From: G963704535 sp963704535
GTDB lineage: Bacteria; Chloroflexota; Chloroflexia; Chloroflexales; Roseiflexaceae
Length of the DNA: 64,000 nucleotides
Assembly: GCA_963704535.1 (NCBI GenBank)
Contig: OY969916.1
Coordinates: forward strand, 4,588,001 to 4,652,000
Direction of reading: 5' to 3'
The position numbers were made by a program, and so were the translations under genes. Positions 36,099 to 45,213 of this stretch are shown here, one piece after another; the stretch's first letter is position 1; every line of letters begins with the position of its first letter. The notes under the pieces are model-generated. The model was not told the DNA's origin and made no database searches. It saw nothing but the letters and a program-made list of their open reading frames with translations.

Positions 36099-37910
36099 GG
36101 TTCTCCACCACTTTTGATGACGCTGGGCTCATGCCGCAAAGAGCACCCGCTGCCGCAGCAAGTCAAAGTTGGCTCGCCCATAGCCGACCCGCTTGATCAC
36201 TTTCAGGCGATTAATCTGCCCCTCGAGCTGGCCGTTCGACCAGGGTAGCTCAAGCGCCGCACGCACCGCCGCGTAATCTTGCCGCAGACTGGCAGCCAAG
36301 CGCTTCAGTTCCCCTATCCCACTCGCCGTGGCATCCGCCAACCAGGCATCCAACCCTGCCACATCCCGCCGCCTTATCAGATCCAGGAAGCGGCGGGCCA
36401 GTCCCGTGGCCGTTGCGATTGCAGGGGTGGCCACTTCCAGAGTGACCCGAGCTGCCTGCTCCCATTCTTTGAGTTCGTCCTCCGACCGCACCAGCACCCA
36501 CATTGCCTGGCGTGGGGAGAGGGCGCGACCAGTTGGGATCAGACCAGGAGCGCCCGTTGCTGTCGGAACTGTGTCTCGGCATCTATCACCAGGGGCCAAA
36601 TGCTTGAGCGCTCGGTAGACACTGGAGAGGCTGCCGCTATATCCCCGCTGCTGCAATTCTTGCCACAAGATCGTGCCGGTCTGGACCCCTTCCTGCCACC
36701 TCTGTCGCAGATAGTCCAGGTAGGGTGTGAGCGTCGAGCTGGCTTGGATGCTCGGCGCGCCACGTTTGGGCAGCTCTCTTGTTTGCACATACTGCTTGAC
36801 CGTGCGCCAGTTCAGCTGTAGTGTCTGGGCAATCCGCCGACAACTCCAGCCCTGATCGTGCAGGGCCAGCACCTCCTGAAAGCGTTGTTCACGTTCGGTT
36901 AGGGGTAGTTCGGGCGGCGCCGACGAGGGTGGTAGTTCGGGCGGCGCCGATACGGGCGTTGATGTGCTCACTCTCACTGCCTCTGTAGGGCCACCCTCGC
37001 CCTGTGCCTCGGCTGTATTCCGATCAGTTGGCTCTTGGGCCGCAGCGCGTAAGGCGGCAGGATGGCGCGCCAAGAAGCGCTGGAGCGCATCCCCCAAATT
37101 CTGGGTCAAGTGGAAGCGATCGGCCACCTGAATAGCTTGAGGTGCGCCCAAGGCTGCTGCTTCGGCAAAGGCTCCATCGCGGTCGCGGCTGATGACTTCG
37201 ACCTCTGGATACTGCTTGAGCCAGAGAGCCAAGGTTTCGGCCTTTTTATCTGGTAGCATCTCGATCGGTTGCCGTCGTTCCAGATCGACAATCAAGGTGC
37301 CATAGCGGCGTCCTTTGCGCAGGGCAAACTCATCCACACCGATGACACGCGGTGTGGGGTGGGTAGGCAGAGATGCACGGCGTTGGAGCCGGAGCAGGGT
37401 CGAGGCACTGGCAGGCATGCCCATCGCGGTGAGGAGTGGGGCGGCCGCTTCGCTGACCAGTTGCATGGCAAGATGCAGCAACTGGAGTGTGAAACGCCGG
37501 GTGCGACGAGCGGAAGCAGGTACGAGCGGATCGAGGCGCTCGGCAAAGATGGTCCGAGCACAGTCAGGATTGGAACACTTGAAGCGGCGAACATACAAGC
37601 GCAACCGCACATTGGAGCTGGCCCAGGGCAGATCGGTGACGGTGCGCTGATAGTGGCTGTGGATACGCTCAGAGTCTTGGGCACAGATGGGACAAGAGGC
37701 AGTGCGGCTGGTGGCAGTCATGCTCACCACAATACGCTTCTCCTCCATCTGCACGTTATCTAGGCGAAAGCCCGGCAGCTGCGGAACAAGCAGCGATACG
37801 AACATAGTAAGGACAGTCCTCCTGAATACAAACAGACATTCGAATCTACTATTATAGCTCGTATGGGTCGCTGCCGCTTGCCCCTGCGTCATCAAAAGTG
37901 GCGGAGAACC
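36099..37910 (-). mobile_element. Complete ISL3-family insertion sequence
   Basis: The 1,812-bp element starts GGTTCTCCACCACTTTTGAT at 36099. Its other end (37910, inward) reads GGTTCTCCGCCACTTTTGAT, so the terminal repeats match at all but a few of about 29 bases. It is flanked by a perfect 8-bp duplication, GCAATACT, at 36091-36098 and 37911-37918, as expected for ISL3. The duplication lies within the terminal repeat of the IS21-type element, which was therefore there first. Confidence 0.92.
36129..37805 (-). CDS. ISL3-family transposase
   Basis: 558 residues from ATG 37805. The N-terminus has the zinc-binding pattern CPIC...H and CSNPDCARTIF of ISL3 transposases; RVIGVDEFALRKGRRYGTLI carries the first catalytic Asp and SRDRDGAF with ADRFHLTQNL the second region. 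A central helix-turn-helix segment (GWSCRRIAQTLQLNWRTVKQ) is the DNA-binding insert of the longer group. It moves the host element. The TGA stop at 36129-36131 lies just inside the left terminal repeat. Confidence 0.9.
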   Translation of the reverse strand: MFVSLLVPQLPGFRLDNVQMEEKRIVVSMTATSRTASCPICAQDSERIHSHYQRTVTDLPWASSNVRLRLYVRRFKCSNPDCARTIFAERLDPLVPASARRTRRFTLQLLHLAMQLVSEAAAPLLTAMGMPASASTLLRLQRRASLPTHPTPRVIGVDEFALRKGRRYGTLIVDLERRQPIEMLPDKKAETLALWLKQYPEVEVISRDRDGAFAEAAALGAPQAIQVADRFHLTQNLGDALQRFLARHPAALRAAAQEPTDRNTAEAQGEGGPTEAVRVSTSTPVSAPPELPPSSAPPELPLTEREQRFQEVLALHDQGWSCRRIAQTLQLNWRTVKQYVQTRELPKRGAPSIQASSTLTPYLDYLRQRWQEGVQTGTILWQELQQRGYSGSLSSVYRALKHLAPGDRCRDTVPTATGAPGLIPTGRALSPRQAMWVLVRSEDELKEWEQAARVTLEVATPAIATATGLARRFLDLIRRRDVAGLDAWLADATASGIGELKRLAASLRQDYAAVRAALELPWSNGQLEGQINRLKVIKRVGYGRANFDLLRQRVLFAA

Positions 37911-38011
37911 GCAATACTGCACAATCGCCGGCAATGCTGCACAATCTGGTTCCTGGCATCAGCGCGTCGTCGCCTCCCCACACGACAACGCCTCCACCGG
38001 CAGTTTGCTCA

Positions 38012-38479
38012 TCACCTCCTTCCTGTGTTTGCCTCGCGATCATCACCCGACGCTGACACTACCCCAGTGTCCATGCCCAGAAAGCGCTCGGCAGTCCCCT
38101 CTAACTGCTGCTGGCTGAGCTGGTTCGAGCACCCCAGATAGATCTTGCGCAGCCGACCACCACTCCGGCGGTAGGCCACCCAATAGTGGCTCCCTCGCTG
38201 GCGGCGTTCTTTGCGCACGGTCATAAAGGCGCGGATATAGCCGACCTGACGGTCATAGATCGGATAAGCAAAGCTGCTGGTTGTCGGCCTCTCCAACCAC
38301 ATCACCCAGGCTGGCGTGTCCAGGGCTATACTCGCTGCTACCGCGCCTGCTAGCTGGACTTCGGCCCGCGTTTCTCGCCCCCAAGATGTCACCCACACGG
38401 TCGGTGTTGTGCGTGCCATGTTGACCCTCATTTTCCTCGAAAATGTTACCCAACATCCTGCCGCTGGCCTGGCATTCAC
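38012..38479 (-). CDS. IS21-element passenger protein
   Basis: 155 residues. Its ATG follows the istB TGA directly (TGAATG), so it is co-translated. The C-terminal half (RGSHYWVAYRRSGGRLRKIY, then LGCSNQLSQQQLEG) matches a short 'WYAYRR..G...YLG' module common in Chloroflexota regulators and orphan proteins; its function is unknown. It may be an accessory gene of the element or a captured fragment. Confidence 0.5.
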   Translation of the reverse strand: MNARPAAGCWVTFSRKMRVNMARTTPTVWVTSWGRETRAEVQLAGAVAASIALDTPAWVMWLERPTTSSFAYPIYDRQVGYIRAFMTVRKERRQRGSHYWVAYRRSGGRLRKIYLGCSNQLSQQQLEGTAERFLGMDTGVVSASGDDREANTGRR

Positions 38480-39228
38480 ACTGATGCTCCATTTACCACT
38501 GTACTGGCAGCTCGGAAACTGCGCCCCGTGATGACAATCGTCTCGGCGTGATGTGCCAGCCGATCGAGCCCCGCCGACGCGAGCAAGGGATTACCGAACA
38601 GGTCCGGCCATTCAGTCGGCGCTCGGTTGCTAGTCACCAGAATGCTGCCGACTTCGTAGCGCTCATTAATCAGATCATAGAGATCGGCAGGCGCTGGATC
38701 ACTCAGCGGCTTGAGGCCGAAATCATCCAAAACCAGCAAATCCGGCCGCAAGTAGAGCGCCAGCCGTTTCTCCCATGTTCCATCGGCCCGGCCGCCGTGA
38801 ATGTACTGGAGCATCTTATGGACGGTGACGAACAGCACATCAAACCCCTGCCGACACGCCTCATCAGCCAGGCTTTCGGCAACATGACTTTTCCCGACCC
38901 CACTTGGTCCACAGATCAACACGTTGCGCTTGCGCCGGATGTAGTCGCAACTGGCCAGGTGCAAGATTTGCTGGCGGTTGATGGTCGGATTGAAGCTCCA
39001 ATCGAAGCCCTCCAGGGTCTTGGTCATGTTGAGCGCCGCGCGGCGCACGCGCAACGCCAGTTGCTTCTGGGCACGCCGTTCGACCTCATCTTCGAGTAAG
39101 CGCTCCAGAAAGTCGATGTACGACCACTGCCCGTCAATCGCTTGCCGGTGGCGTACCTCCAGCGTCGCCAGCATCCCCGACAGACGCAGCAGTTTGAGTT
39201 TCGGTGTTAACTGCTGATTCAGTTCCAA
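38476..39228 (-). CDS. istB: IS21-family helper ATPase IstB
   Basis: 250 residues from TTG 39228 behind GGAGGTGTGAC. It is an AAA+ ATPase of the DnaC/IstB type: CGPSGVGKSHVAESLADEAC is Walker A and LLVLDDFGLKPLSDPAPADL Walker B; the region around SILVTSNRAPTEW is sensor I. IstB oligomerises on DNA and activates the IstA transposase. It starts 2 bp before the istA stop, an arrangement typical of IS21. Confidence 0.92.
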   Translation of the reverse strand: MELNQQLTPKLKLLRLSGMLATLEVRHRQAIDGQWSYIDFLERLLEDEVERRAQKQLALRVRRAALNMTKTLEGFDWSFNPTINRQQILHLASCDYIRRKRNVLICGPSGVGKSHVAESLADEACRQGFDVLFVTVHKMLQYIHGGRADGTWEKRLALYLRPDLLVLDDFGLKPLSDPAPADLYDLINERYEVGSILVTSNRAPTEWPDLFGNPLLASAGLDRLAHHAETIVITGRSFRAASTVVNGASV

Positions 39229-39229
39229 G

Positions 39230-40771
39230 TCACACCTCCAAACAGATGCCCGAGCAATTCGGTTGCACTGCGAACGAACGTGCGGGCGGGAGCAGGCACT
39301 GGACTGGGCGCCGCCGCTTCAGGCTCCAATCCTGGTCGAGGATGCGCTTGATGGTGATGTAGGTCAGGTCGCCGAAGTGGAGCGCACGCGCGCAGGCGGC
39401 TTCGAGCCGTCGATCGCCGACTGTCTCGCGCAACTTGAGGATGCGCACCACACGTGGATGGCGGTCAAGCACGCGGTCGTCGAGCAAGGTCTGCACCAGC
39501 TCTAAGGTGGCCTTTCCAACCTCCGCCGCCAGAGCCTGACACATCTGACGGGTCCAGGTCAGTTGGGGTAGTTTCTCAGGCGGCAGATGATCCAGATGGG
39601 TCAAGCGCTCACCTGGGTGCTGTGCGCGCGGATGGGTGGCGATAAGCTCATAACTGATGCTATAGAGCCGCACACTCTGGCTGCCGCCGCGCACCCACAG
39701 CCGCTGGCCGACCAGGCGGAACGGCACCGAGTAGAAGGCGTTGTCGAAGACCACGTAACAGTCGCGATGCACACTGACCTGCTTCCAGATCGCCAGGTCG
39801 TAGGGCGTGGAGGGGAGTGGTTTGAGTTGTGTTTGTTCTTGGGCCTCAAAGCGCGCAAGCGGAGCGGTTTTGGTGGTGCCATGGGTTCGCAAACCAGCGG
39901 TGGTCAGACACCACACTCGCACATCCTGATTGGCCTGTGTGGTGGTGGTCGGTGTGCGCCCGCCTAGGAAGTTACGCTTGAGGTAGTGGACGCCGCCTTG
40001 CTCGACTTTGCCTTTATGCTCGGGCGTACGTGGGCGACAGGGCGCGATGAGAAAGCCGTAGTGTTCGGCACACTCGCGATAGGTGGTTTGGACCTGCGGG
40101 TCATCCCAGCAGGCTTTGACGATGCCGGCTTTGAGGTTGTCGAGCACGACACGCTGCGGCACGCCCTCGAAGAATGTGAAGGCGTGCTGATGCAGAGAAA
40201 TCCAGGTCGGCAAGCTCTGGTCGAACACGAACTCGACAAACTGGTGTCGAGAGAAGGCCAAAGTCATGACAAAGGCCCAAGTCTTACGCAGCGTGCCGGT
40301 TTGTGGGTCGAGCATGCGACCGGCGTAGCCGAAGTCGACCTGGGCTTCTGTGCCGGGGTCACGTTCGACACGCACGGAGGGAAGCAGGCGATGGGGGTCG
40401 AGGTGGTGTAAAAAGCGGTAAATCGAGGAGAGGGCGCCAGTGTAGCCGCGTTCTTTGAGACGCTGAAGGATAGCGGTGCCTTCGACCCCATCAGCGTGGA
40501 GTTGCTCGACCAAGGCGCGAAAGGGTTCGACCGAGGAAATGGTTTGGAGCGGTGCTGGAGGAGGCAAGGTGGTGGCGAGCAGTTGTTGCAGGGCCTCAAG
40601 CGAGGGCAAGGGCTGCTCAAGCAAGTGGTGGGTTTGTGCCCAGTCGCGATAGCGGAGAATGGTGCGGCGGTTGAGGCCGGTGGCGCGCTGAATGGCGCTG
40701 ATGTTGGATTGGGCTTGCAAATGGCGCAGTAGGTTGCGAATATCCATGAGCTGGGTACTCCTGCCTGGCAT
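39230..40771 (-). CDS. istA: IS21-family transposase IstA
   Basis: 513 residues from ATG 40771, which follows GGGAGGTCTT. The N-terminal helix-turn-helix (NISAIQRATGLNRRTILRYR) is followed by the DDE catalytic domain. EAQVDFGYAGRM gives the first Asp, RVVLDNLKAGIVKACWDDPQ the second, and EHKGKVEQGGVHYLKRNFLG the Glu. Intact and full length for the family, so the element may still be active apart from the ISL3 in its left end. Confidence 0.92.
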   Translation of the reverse strand: MPGRSTQLMDIRNLLRHLQAQSNISAIQRATGLNRRTILRYRDWAQTHHLLEQPLPSLEALQQLLATTLPPPAPLQTISSVEPFRALVEQLHADGVEGTAILQRLKERGYTGALSSIYRFLHHLDPHRLLPSVRVERDPGTEAQVDFGYAGRMLDPQTGTLRKTWAFVMTLAFSRHQFVEFVFDQSLPTWISLHQHAFTFFEGVPQRVVLDNLKAGIVKACWDDPQVQTTYRECAEHYGFLIAPCRPRTPEHKGKVEQGGVHYLKRNFLGGRTPTTTTQANQDVRVWCLTTAGLRTHGTTKTAPLARFEAQEQTQLKPLPSTPYDLAIWKQVSVHRDCYVVFDNAFYSVPFRLVGQRLWVRGGSQSVRLYSISYELIATHPRAQHPGERLTHLDHLPPEKLPQLTWTRQMCQALAAEVGKATLELVQTLLDDRVLDRHPRVVRILKLRETVGDRRLEAACARALHFGDLTYITIKRILDQDWSLKRRRPVQCLLPPARSFAVQPNCSGICLEV

Positions 40772-40964
40772 AAGACCTCCCGGCGCTGACGTCAGAAGTG
40801 ACTAGCCGGAAGGATAGATCAAGGCGGGGAGGACGACCAGGAATTGTGCAGTATTGCCGGCGACGGGTCATGCAGGATTGCCGGCGATCACTGTGCAGTA
40901 TACCCCGGTGAATGACAGAGGCCATCCTGGATCACGTAGAGCACGACGGAAGCGAGGTCAGACA

Positions 40965-41600
40965 ATGAGCAAACTCGACTCAAAAACGGGCCAGCAACGA
41001 ATAACGCGCAAGCCCTGCCCCGGTTGTAGGGAGCGCTCGACGCGGCCGGCTGAGGAAGTGTGCCACAGGTGCAAGGAGCTGCTGCGCGAGGCTCGTGAGA
41101 TGCGTGAGCGCCAGAAGCAGGATGCCCGCCAGCTCTACCGCGCACCGGCGCCGAACGACTGGCCGCGCATCTTCATACCCGGCGTGCGCTGGACAGGGGG
41201 CGATTACCAGAATTGCCTCGATTATCGGCTGACCGGCGCACTGGCGGCCCTGGCCTGGCGCGTCCTGGAGGGTGTCTCCTGGGAGGTTGTTCACGAGCGC
41301 CAGCCGGCCGGCTCCAGCGGCTACGAGCTGGAGCCGATCTACACCGATCGCGCAATGCCCGGCTATGACCGGCAGCGCCTGCCAGTCCTGGCCCTCCCCG
41401 ACGACATCGCGCGCATCCGAGCGCTGGATGAGGCGATCCGTGCGGCGATTGCGACCGCAGAGGCCACCGGCACGACCAGGGGCAGCAGCCTGTTGGGCCA
41501 ACTCGCGGCTGGCGGGCTGTCGGTCGAGGACTTTAACAAAAAGACGGCTACCCAGGACCCGGACGCCCAGGCGCGGCGGGTCTATCGCGATGATGAGTAG
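40965..41600 (+). CDS. Hypothetical zinc-ribbon-like protein, 211 residues
   Basis: The N-terminus has CPGC...CHRC about 16 residues apart, a likely zinc ribbon, followed by a charged helix and a globular part (DYRLTGALAALAWRVLEGVS, ALDEAIRAAIATAEATGT). No family recognised. The frame is open upstream to 40854, across the end of the IS21-type element, and may have been continuous with the gene at 35735. It is followed by a promoter and the repeat protein gene. Confidence 0.55.
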   Translation: MSKLDSKTGQQRITRKPCPGCRERSTRPAEEVCHRCKELLREAREMRERQKQDARQLYRAPAPNDWPRIFIPGVRWTGGDYQNCLDYRLTGALAALAWRVLEGVSWEVVHERQPAGSSGYELEPIYTDRAMPGYDRQRLPVLALPDDIARIRALDEAIRAAIATAEATGTTRGSSLLGQLAAGGLSVEDFNKKTATQDPDAQARRVYRDDE

Positions 41601-41614
41601 CCGCCGAACCGCAG

Positions 41615-41665
41615 TTGACATGGCCCTCCCGTCATGATAGTCTGTAGAACGACAAACAGTATTGT
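41615..41665 (+). promoter_or_regulatory. Promoter with ACAGTATTGT operator-like motif
   Basis: TTGACA at 41615-41620, a 17-bp spacer and TAGTCT at 41638-41643 form a plausible promoter. ACAGTATTGT at 41656-41665 lies over the expected early transcribed region, 25 bp before the start codon of the following gene. The motif is the same as in the divergent promoter at 35.65 kb. Confidence 0.5.
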
Positions 41666-41689
41666 AAAAGACGTGACGGAGCAGCATTG

Positions 41690-42607
41690 ATGCCAGCAGA
41701 GACAACCACGATCGCGATTCCTGCGACGTTGCGCGATCTGATAGCCACACACGCCGGAGCACGGGGGGTCTCGCGGGAAGCGCTGGCTGACAGCGCGTTC
41801 AAGACCCAGCTTCAGATCGCCAGGGCGATGCTTGAGCGCGGCGAGCGCCTGGCCGATCACTACTTGACCGACCCGCGCATCGCTTCCGCCGGCCAAAGTG
41901 CGCCCACCGTGCATATCAGCGGCGAAGCCGACCAGGCGGCGCAAGACCTGGCTCAAACAATCGAGAAAGAGCTGGGACGCCGCACTCCAAAAGGCCGCGT
42001 GATACAAGCGCTCCTCTGGGCCGAGCTTGAGCCGCTGCCAGTGGGCGCCCAGCGTGCGAACCTCCCTGAACCGCCAGCGCTGGATACAATAACCGTCAAC
42101 GTCCCCGGCCCATTAAACACATCCCTGATGGAGCTTGGGCTGCGGTGGACGGTCAGCCGGGAGGCGGTCGTAGACATACTGCTCGCCCAGGCGACCAGCG
42201 ACCTTGAGGAAATGGACGCTGAGGAGCTGGCGGCCCTGAGCAGCGATCCGCGCATCCAGCCGAGCGACGGCCGCGGCAAGGTGACGATCCGTGTGCCGCG
42301 ACACTACGACCCTCAGCTTGCCCAGCTTGCCGACAGATCCTTCCAGGGCGTCAGATCCTACGCGCTCCAGGCACTACTGTGGCGTGGGCTGGATGGGGCC
42401 AAAGACGACCCGGCTGTCGAGCTGCCGAACCGCACCGTGATGATCAACGGGCGGCTGTATGCGCGACTGGCACGGCATCTCATTGAAAAGCGCAGAGCAC
42501 AGGGCGGCACGGCGCCGATGAAAAAGTTCGTTGAAACGGCGGTTGAGCGCGAACTCGATCGCGAGCAGCGCCGGCAGAGCCGGCCGGCAGTGGAGAGTGC
42601 TGATTAA
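41690..42607 (+). CDS. Protein of about five ribbon-helix-helix-like repeats
   Basis: 305 residues from ATG 41690. The chain contains a recurring unit of about 40 residues: a short strand followed by two helices, as in ribbon-helix-helix DNA-binding proteins. The units begin TTIAIPATLRDLI (residue 5), PTVHISGEADQAA (about 69), TITVNVPGPLNTSLMELGLR (about 130), KVTIRVPRHYDPQLAQLADR (about 196) and RTVMINGRLYARLARHLIEK (about 247). The usual RHH protein is one such unit acting as a dimer. A chain of five would be unusual and could bind several operator half-sites. The ACAGTATTGT motif in its promoter suggests autoregulation; that is inference. Confidence 0.6.
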   Translation: MPAETTTIAIPATLRDLIATHAGARGVSREALADSAFKTQLQIARAMLERGERLADHYLTDPRIASAGQSAPTVHISGEADQAAQDLAQTIEKELGRRTPKGRVIQALLWAELEPLPVGAQRANLPEPPALDTITVNVPGPLNTSLMELGLRWTVSREAVVDILLAQATSDLEEMDAEELAALSSDPRIQPSDGRGKVTIRVPRHYDPQLAQLADRSFQGVRSYALQALLWRGLDGAKDDPAVELPNRTVMINGRLYARLARHLIEKRRAQGGTAPMKKFVETAVERELDREQRRQSRPAVESAD

Positions 42608-42636
42608 CGAGTGTGCAGTATGGAGGGCAACAAGCT

Positions 42637-42882
42637 ATGATCCCGATCATCGTTGGCCTGGCGCTGCTGCTCGGCCTGGCTGGCGCGGCGCTGGCCTTCC
42701 GCCGGCGGCAGCCACGTCGCCCCGATAGGCAGTCAATCGCTGGGGTTTGGTCGTACCCCTACGACGGCCGCATCGAATGGCGCTGGCTATGTCCTGCTGA
42801 CAATGTGGGCGAGGAGGGATTCGCTTCTGAGCAGGATGCCATCGTGGACGCCGAGCGCGGTGGCTACCACGTCCAGAAGTAA
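42637..42882 (+). CDS. Small single-span membrane protein
   Basis: 81 residues from ATG 42637 behind GGAGGGCAACAAGCT. The first 20 residues (MIPIIVGLALLLGLAGAALA) are one membrane helix followed by a positive stretch (FRRRQPRRPDR), so the C-terminal 50 residues should face the cytoplasm. Unknown function. Confidence 0.55.
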   Translation: MIPIIVGLALLLGLAGAALAFRRRQPRRPDRQSIAGVWSYPYDGRIEWRWLCPADNVGEEGFASEQDAIVDAERGGYHVQK

Positions 42883-42901
42883 GCGCGGTGGAGCAAACGG
42901 T

Positions 42902-43360
42902 ATGACCGCGAGGAGAACGATCGCCTTTGTGGCCTGCGTCGGGAAGAAGTGCGCAGCAGCGGCGCCGGCGCGATCCTTATACACTTCGGCATGGTTTGCT
43001 AAGGCCCGCCGCTTCGCCGAACACGAGGCCGACGCCTACTCCATTCTGAGTGCCCGGCACGGCCTGGTCGCGCCTGATCAGCCGCTCGAACCCTACGAGC
43101 AGACCTTGAACGCCATGCCGCGCCACCAGCGCCAGCGCTGGGCCGCGCCGGTCTGGCGGGCGATCGTCCAGGTCGCCGACGTGGGCGATCAACTCGTCTT
43201 CTTAGCCGGCCAGCGCTATCGTGAGCTTGTGGCGCCGGTCCTGGCCGGTTTGGGATACACGGTCGAGGTGCCGATGCTGGGCCTGGGGATTGGGCAGCAG
43301 CTCGCATGGCTGGACCAGCAATCGAGAGAGGGGGGAACGCGGGAACCCCCCGGCAGTTGA
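42902..43360 (+). CDS. DUF6884-like protein
   Basis: 152 residues. FVACVGKKCAAAAPARSLYT, AYSILSARHGLVAPDQPLEP and YEQTLNAMP are the hallmark segments of DUF6884, a family found mainly on phages, plasmids and defence islands. Its role is not known; the CGKK and SARHG motifs suggest a nucleotide- or base-related enzyme, but this is unproven. Starts 20 bp after the small membrane protein. Confidence 0.75.
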   Translation: MTARRTIAFVACVGKKCAAAAPARSLYTSAWFAKARRFAEHEADAYSILSARHGLVAPDQPLEPYEQTLNAMPRHQRQRWAAPVWRAIVQVADVGDQLVFLAGQRYRELVAPVLAGLGYTVEVPMLGLGIGQQLAWLDQQSREGGTREPPGS

Positions 43361-43542
43361 GCGCAAGAGGTCCATGACAACAACTCGCGACAAAGTGGGC
43401 CATTTCACATAACTCGATCTGATGTGGTGGGAATCACTTCCCAGGATATCGGGTTAATCCAGCCCGCCTCGAAGACTTGCAGCGTCGATCTGTGCTATCA
43501 TAGCGCCGCCAGTCCGACCGAGTGCAATAAGGAGATCGCACG

Positions 43543-43965
43543 ATGCCCCAACCGGACATCAATTGGCAGCCCCTCTCCGAGATCCCGACCATCGCCTGGA
43601 TGATCGATGGGATGGCCGAGAGCGCCGAGGAGCAGTTGCCGAGCCTTCGCGAAGCTGCGACCAAGCCGCACGTCATGGATAACGCCACCATCGACCGCGT
43701 GCTCCGGGTCTACACCGAGCAAAAGGCCGATCTGTGGCTGTACACCGAGCAGCTCACCCGATGGCGCAATCAATCCCCGACGCTGGCACAGGCCGCCGAA
43801 ATCACGCGGCTGGAGCAGCGCCTAGCCACGCTGCGCAGGGCGATCGATGAACTGCTCGTGCTGGCGCAGCAGATCCGGCCGCACACGATCGACGCGATCC
43901 TGGCGAAGTCGGATGTGGAGTTGGGGCTGGACGTGCTTATGGGCAAGCTGCGGCCACAGCGGTGA
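43543..43965 (+). CDS. Hypothetical helical protein, 140 residues
   Basis: ATG 43543 follows AAGGAGATCGCACG. The protein is mostly helical, with a heptad-like stretch (TRLEQRLATLRRAIDELLVL) that may form a coiled coil. No family recognised. The gap 43,361-43,542 holds no other gene. Confidence 0.55.
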   Translation: MPQPDINWQPLSEIPTIAWMIDGMAESAEEQLPSLREAATKPHVMDNATIDRVLRVYTEQKADLWLYTEQLTRWRNQSPTLAQAAEITRLEQRLATLRRAIDELLVLAQQIRPHTIDAILAKSDVELGLDVLMGKLRPQR

Positions 43966-44118
43966 GCAGGGCTAGGAGTAGACGAGGGAAGCCATGATCA
44001 CGTGCGACTGGTCGGTGGTTATACTGTACCGAAGGCACCGATGAGCGAAGAGACTGTCGAACGTTCGGGCAAAGTGAAGCGTACATACGTTCGCTGCAAC
44101 TTTCCGGGGCGCTCTGGA

Positions 44119-45033
44119 TTAAACTCCAGGTTGGATTTCATCGTCGGGGTGATCCTCCACCACTACCCCATACGAGCGCAACGTAGTTTTGATGTGCTGA
44201 ATCTGCGAGCGCGTTTCGTGAATACTATTCATTCCAGACAGACTTGCAGCAGCCTCACCACCTCCTTGGTCGGCTTGCTCAAGCAGGTGGTGAAGGCATC
44301 GGCGGTAAATGTCAAGCAGATTTTGTTGCTGGATGATGATATCGTCAAGTACTCCGATGTCTTGCTTGATATAGGACAAACGATCCAGTTCCACATTTGC
44401 AAAGTTGGTGACCCAAATTTCGTCCTCCGGCTTAACAATTTCTCCGGCATTTGCAAGTTGTTCAATATTTCGAGAGAACAGGAAGACCAGGTAGCCAAAG
44501 ATGAAGAAGCCCAACTGATTTCGCCAAAGTTCCGTGGCCTCATAGACCTTCTTGCGTTTATTTGCCTTCGCACTCTTCACAACATTGTGTCGTTCATGGG
44601 CTCTCAAGTAGTCACACGCTCTTGCACGGACGAAGTTAAATTGATCCATGCCAAGGCCGATCTCCTGTGTTAAAGCTGCTACATCTAGACGGAAAAGCAT
44701 TCGGATGACTTGCGTGCGCTCCTCAACCACCGAGCTGGACTGTGGGATGTCAGACTTGAAGACACCATCTACTTCGTACATCGAGTAGCCATAGAGAAAG
44801 GGACGCAGGGCATCGATATACGCATCGTCGTAGTTGCTCCAGGGCATGAAACGCCCAATTAATGCGTTGATCTCCGGGCGGAGCGCCGAGGCGCGAAAGT
44901 GCTTCTTTACCGTCTCGATATCGAATCCTTTCGTTAGGACATCAAAGAGGAATGTTTGGTAGATTGTCTTCTTGGGCAGATAGATTTCCACATAGATACC
45001 CGGCTCATAGCCAGACATTGAGTACCGTGTCAT
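44119..45033 (-). CDS. Hypothetical protein with one central membrane helix, 304 residues
   Basis: No family recognised. A hydrophobic segment (LGFFIFGYLVFLFSR, about residue 175) separates a 170-residue N-terminal part from a C-terminal part with IKQDIGVLDDIIIQQQNLLD (coiled-coil-like). Base composition is lower in GC than the flanks. A copy of the 24-bp palindrome and of a 17-bp repeat lie 109-150 bp upstream, suggesting control with the rest of the element. A plus-strand frame over the same bases has poorer protein character. Confidence 0.55.
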   Translation of the reverse strand: MTRYSMSGYEPGIYVEIYLPKKTIYQTFLFDVLTKGFDIETVKKHFRASALRPEINALIGRFMPWSNYDDAYIDALRPFLYGYSMYEVDGVFKSDIPQSSSVVEERTQVIRMLFRLDVAALTQEIGLGMDQFNFVRARACDYLRAHERHNVVKSAKANKRKKVYEATELWRNQLGFFIFGYLVFLFSRNIEQLANAGEIVKPEDEIWVTNFANVELDRLSYIKQDIGVLDDIIIQQQNLLDIYRRCLHHLLEQADQGGGEAAASLSGMNSIHETRSQIQHIKTTLRSYGVVVEDHPDDEIQPGV

Positions 45034-45153
45034 AGCAACGCACCTCTATCCTTACTCACCCTTTTGGCCTAACGACCCAGGGTTCAACCGCGCCGCTGGT
45101 GAGAGCCACATTCATAGAGCAGTATTGTGTCCTCAATAGGACCCGCGCGTAGC

Positions 45154-45185
45154 ATCTGTACACAAACGCGCGTTTGCGTACAGAT
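45154..45185. promoter_or_regulatory. Palindromic operator copy A
   Basis: A 32-bp palindrome with one mismatched pair, centred at 45169/45170. The core is the half-site GTACGCAAACGC with one substitution in the left arm. It lies upstream of the minus-strand gene 44119-45033 and downstream of the resolvase stop. Confidence 0.7.
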
Positions 45186-45213
45186 CCCAATATCTCAGCG
45201 GCAACAGTATGCT

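Larger units (their letters stand above)
36073..40897 (-). mobile_element. IS21-family-like element (istA, istB, passenger) interrupted by an ISL3 element
   Basis: Both ends carry two copies of a terminal repeat of the type TGCAGNATTGCCGGCGA: at 40844-40890 on the right, and at 36085-36098 plus 37911-37940 on the left once the ISL3 element is taken out. Ends read TG...CA (36073 and 40897). istA and istB are in the usual order with a third gene downstream. The outer coordinates are approximate because no matching target duplication was found. Confidence 0.6.

Noticed and set aside
44002..44673. Plus-strand open frame of 223 codons
   Set aside because: It overlaps the minus-strand 44119-45033 gene, which has better protein character, its own upstream regulatory sites and a natural start.
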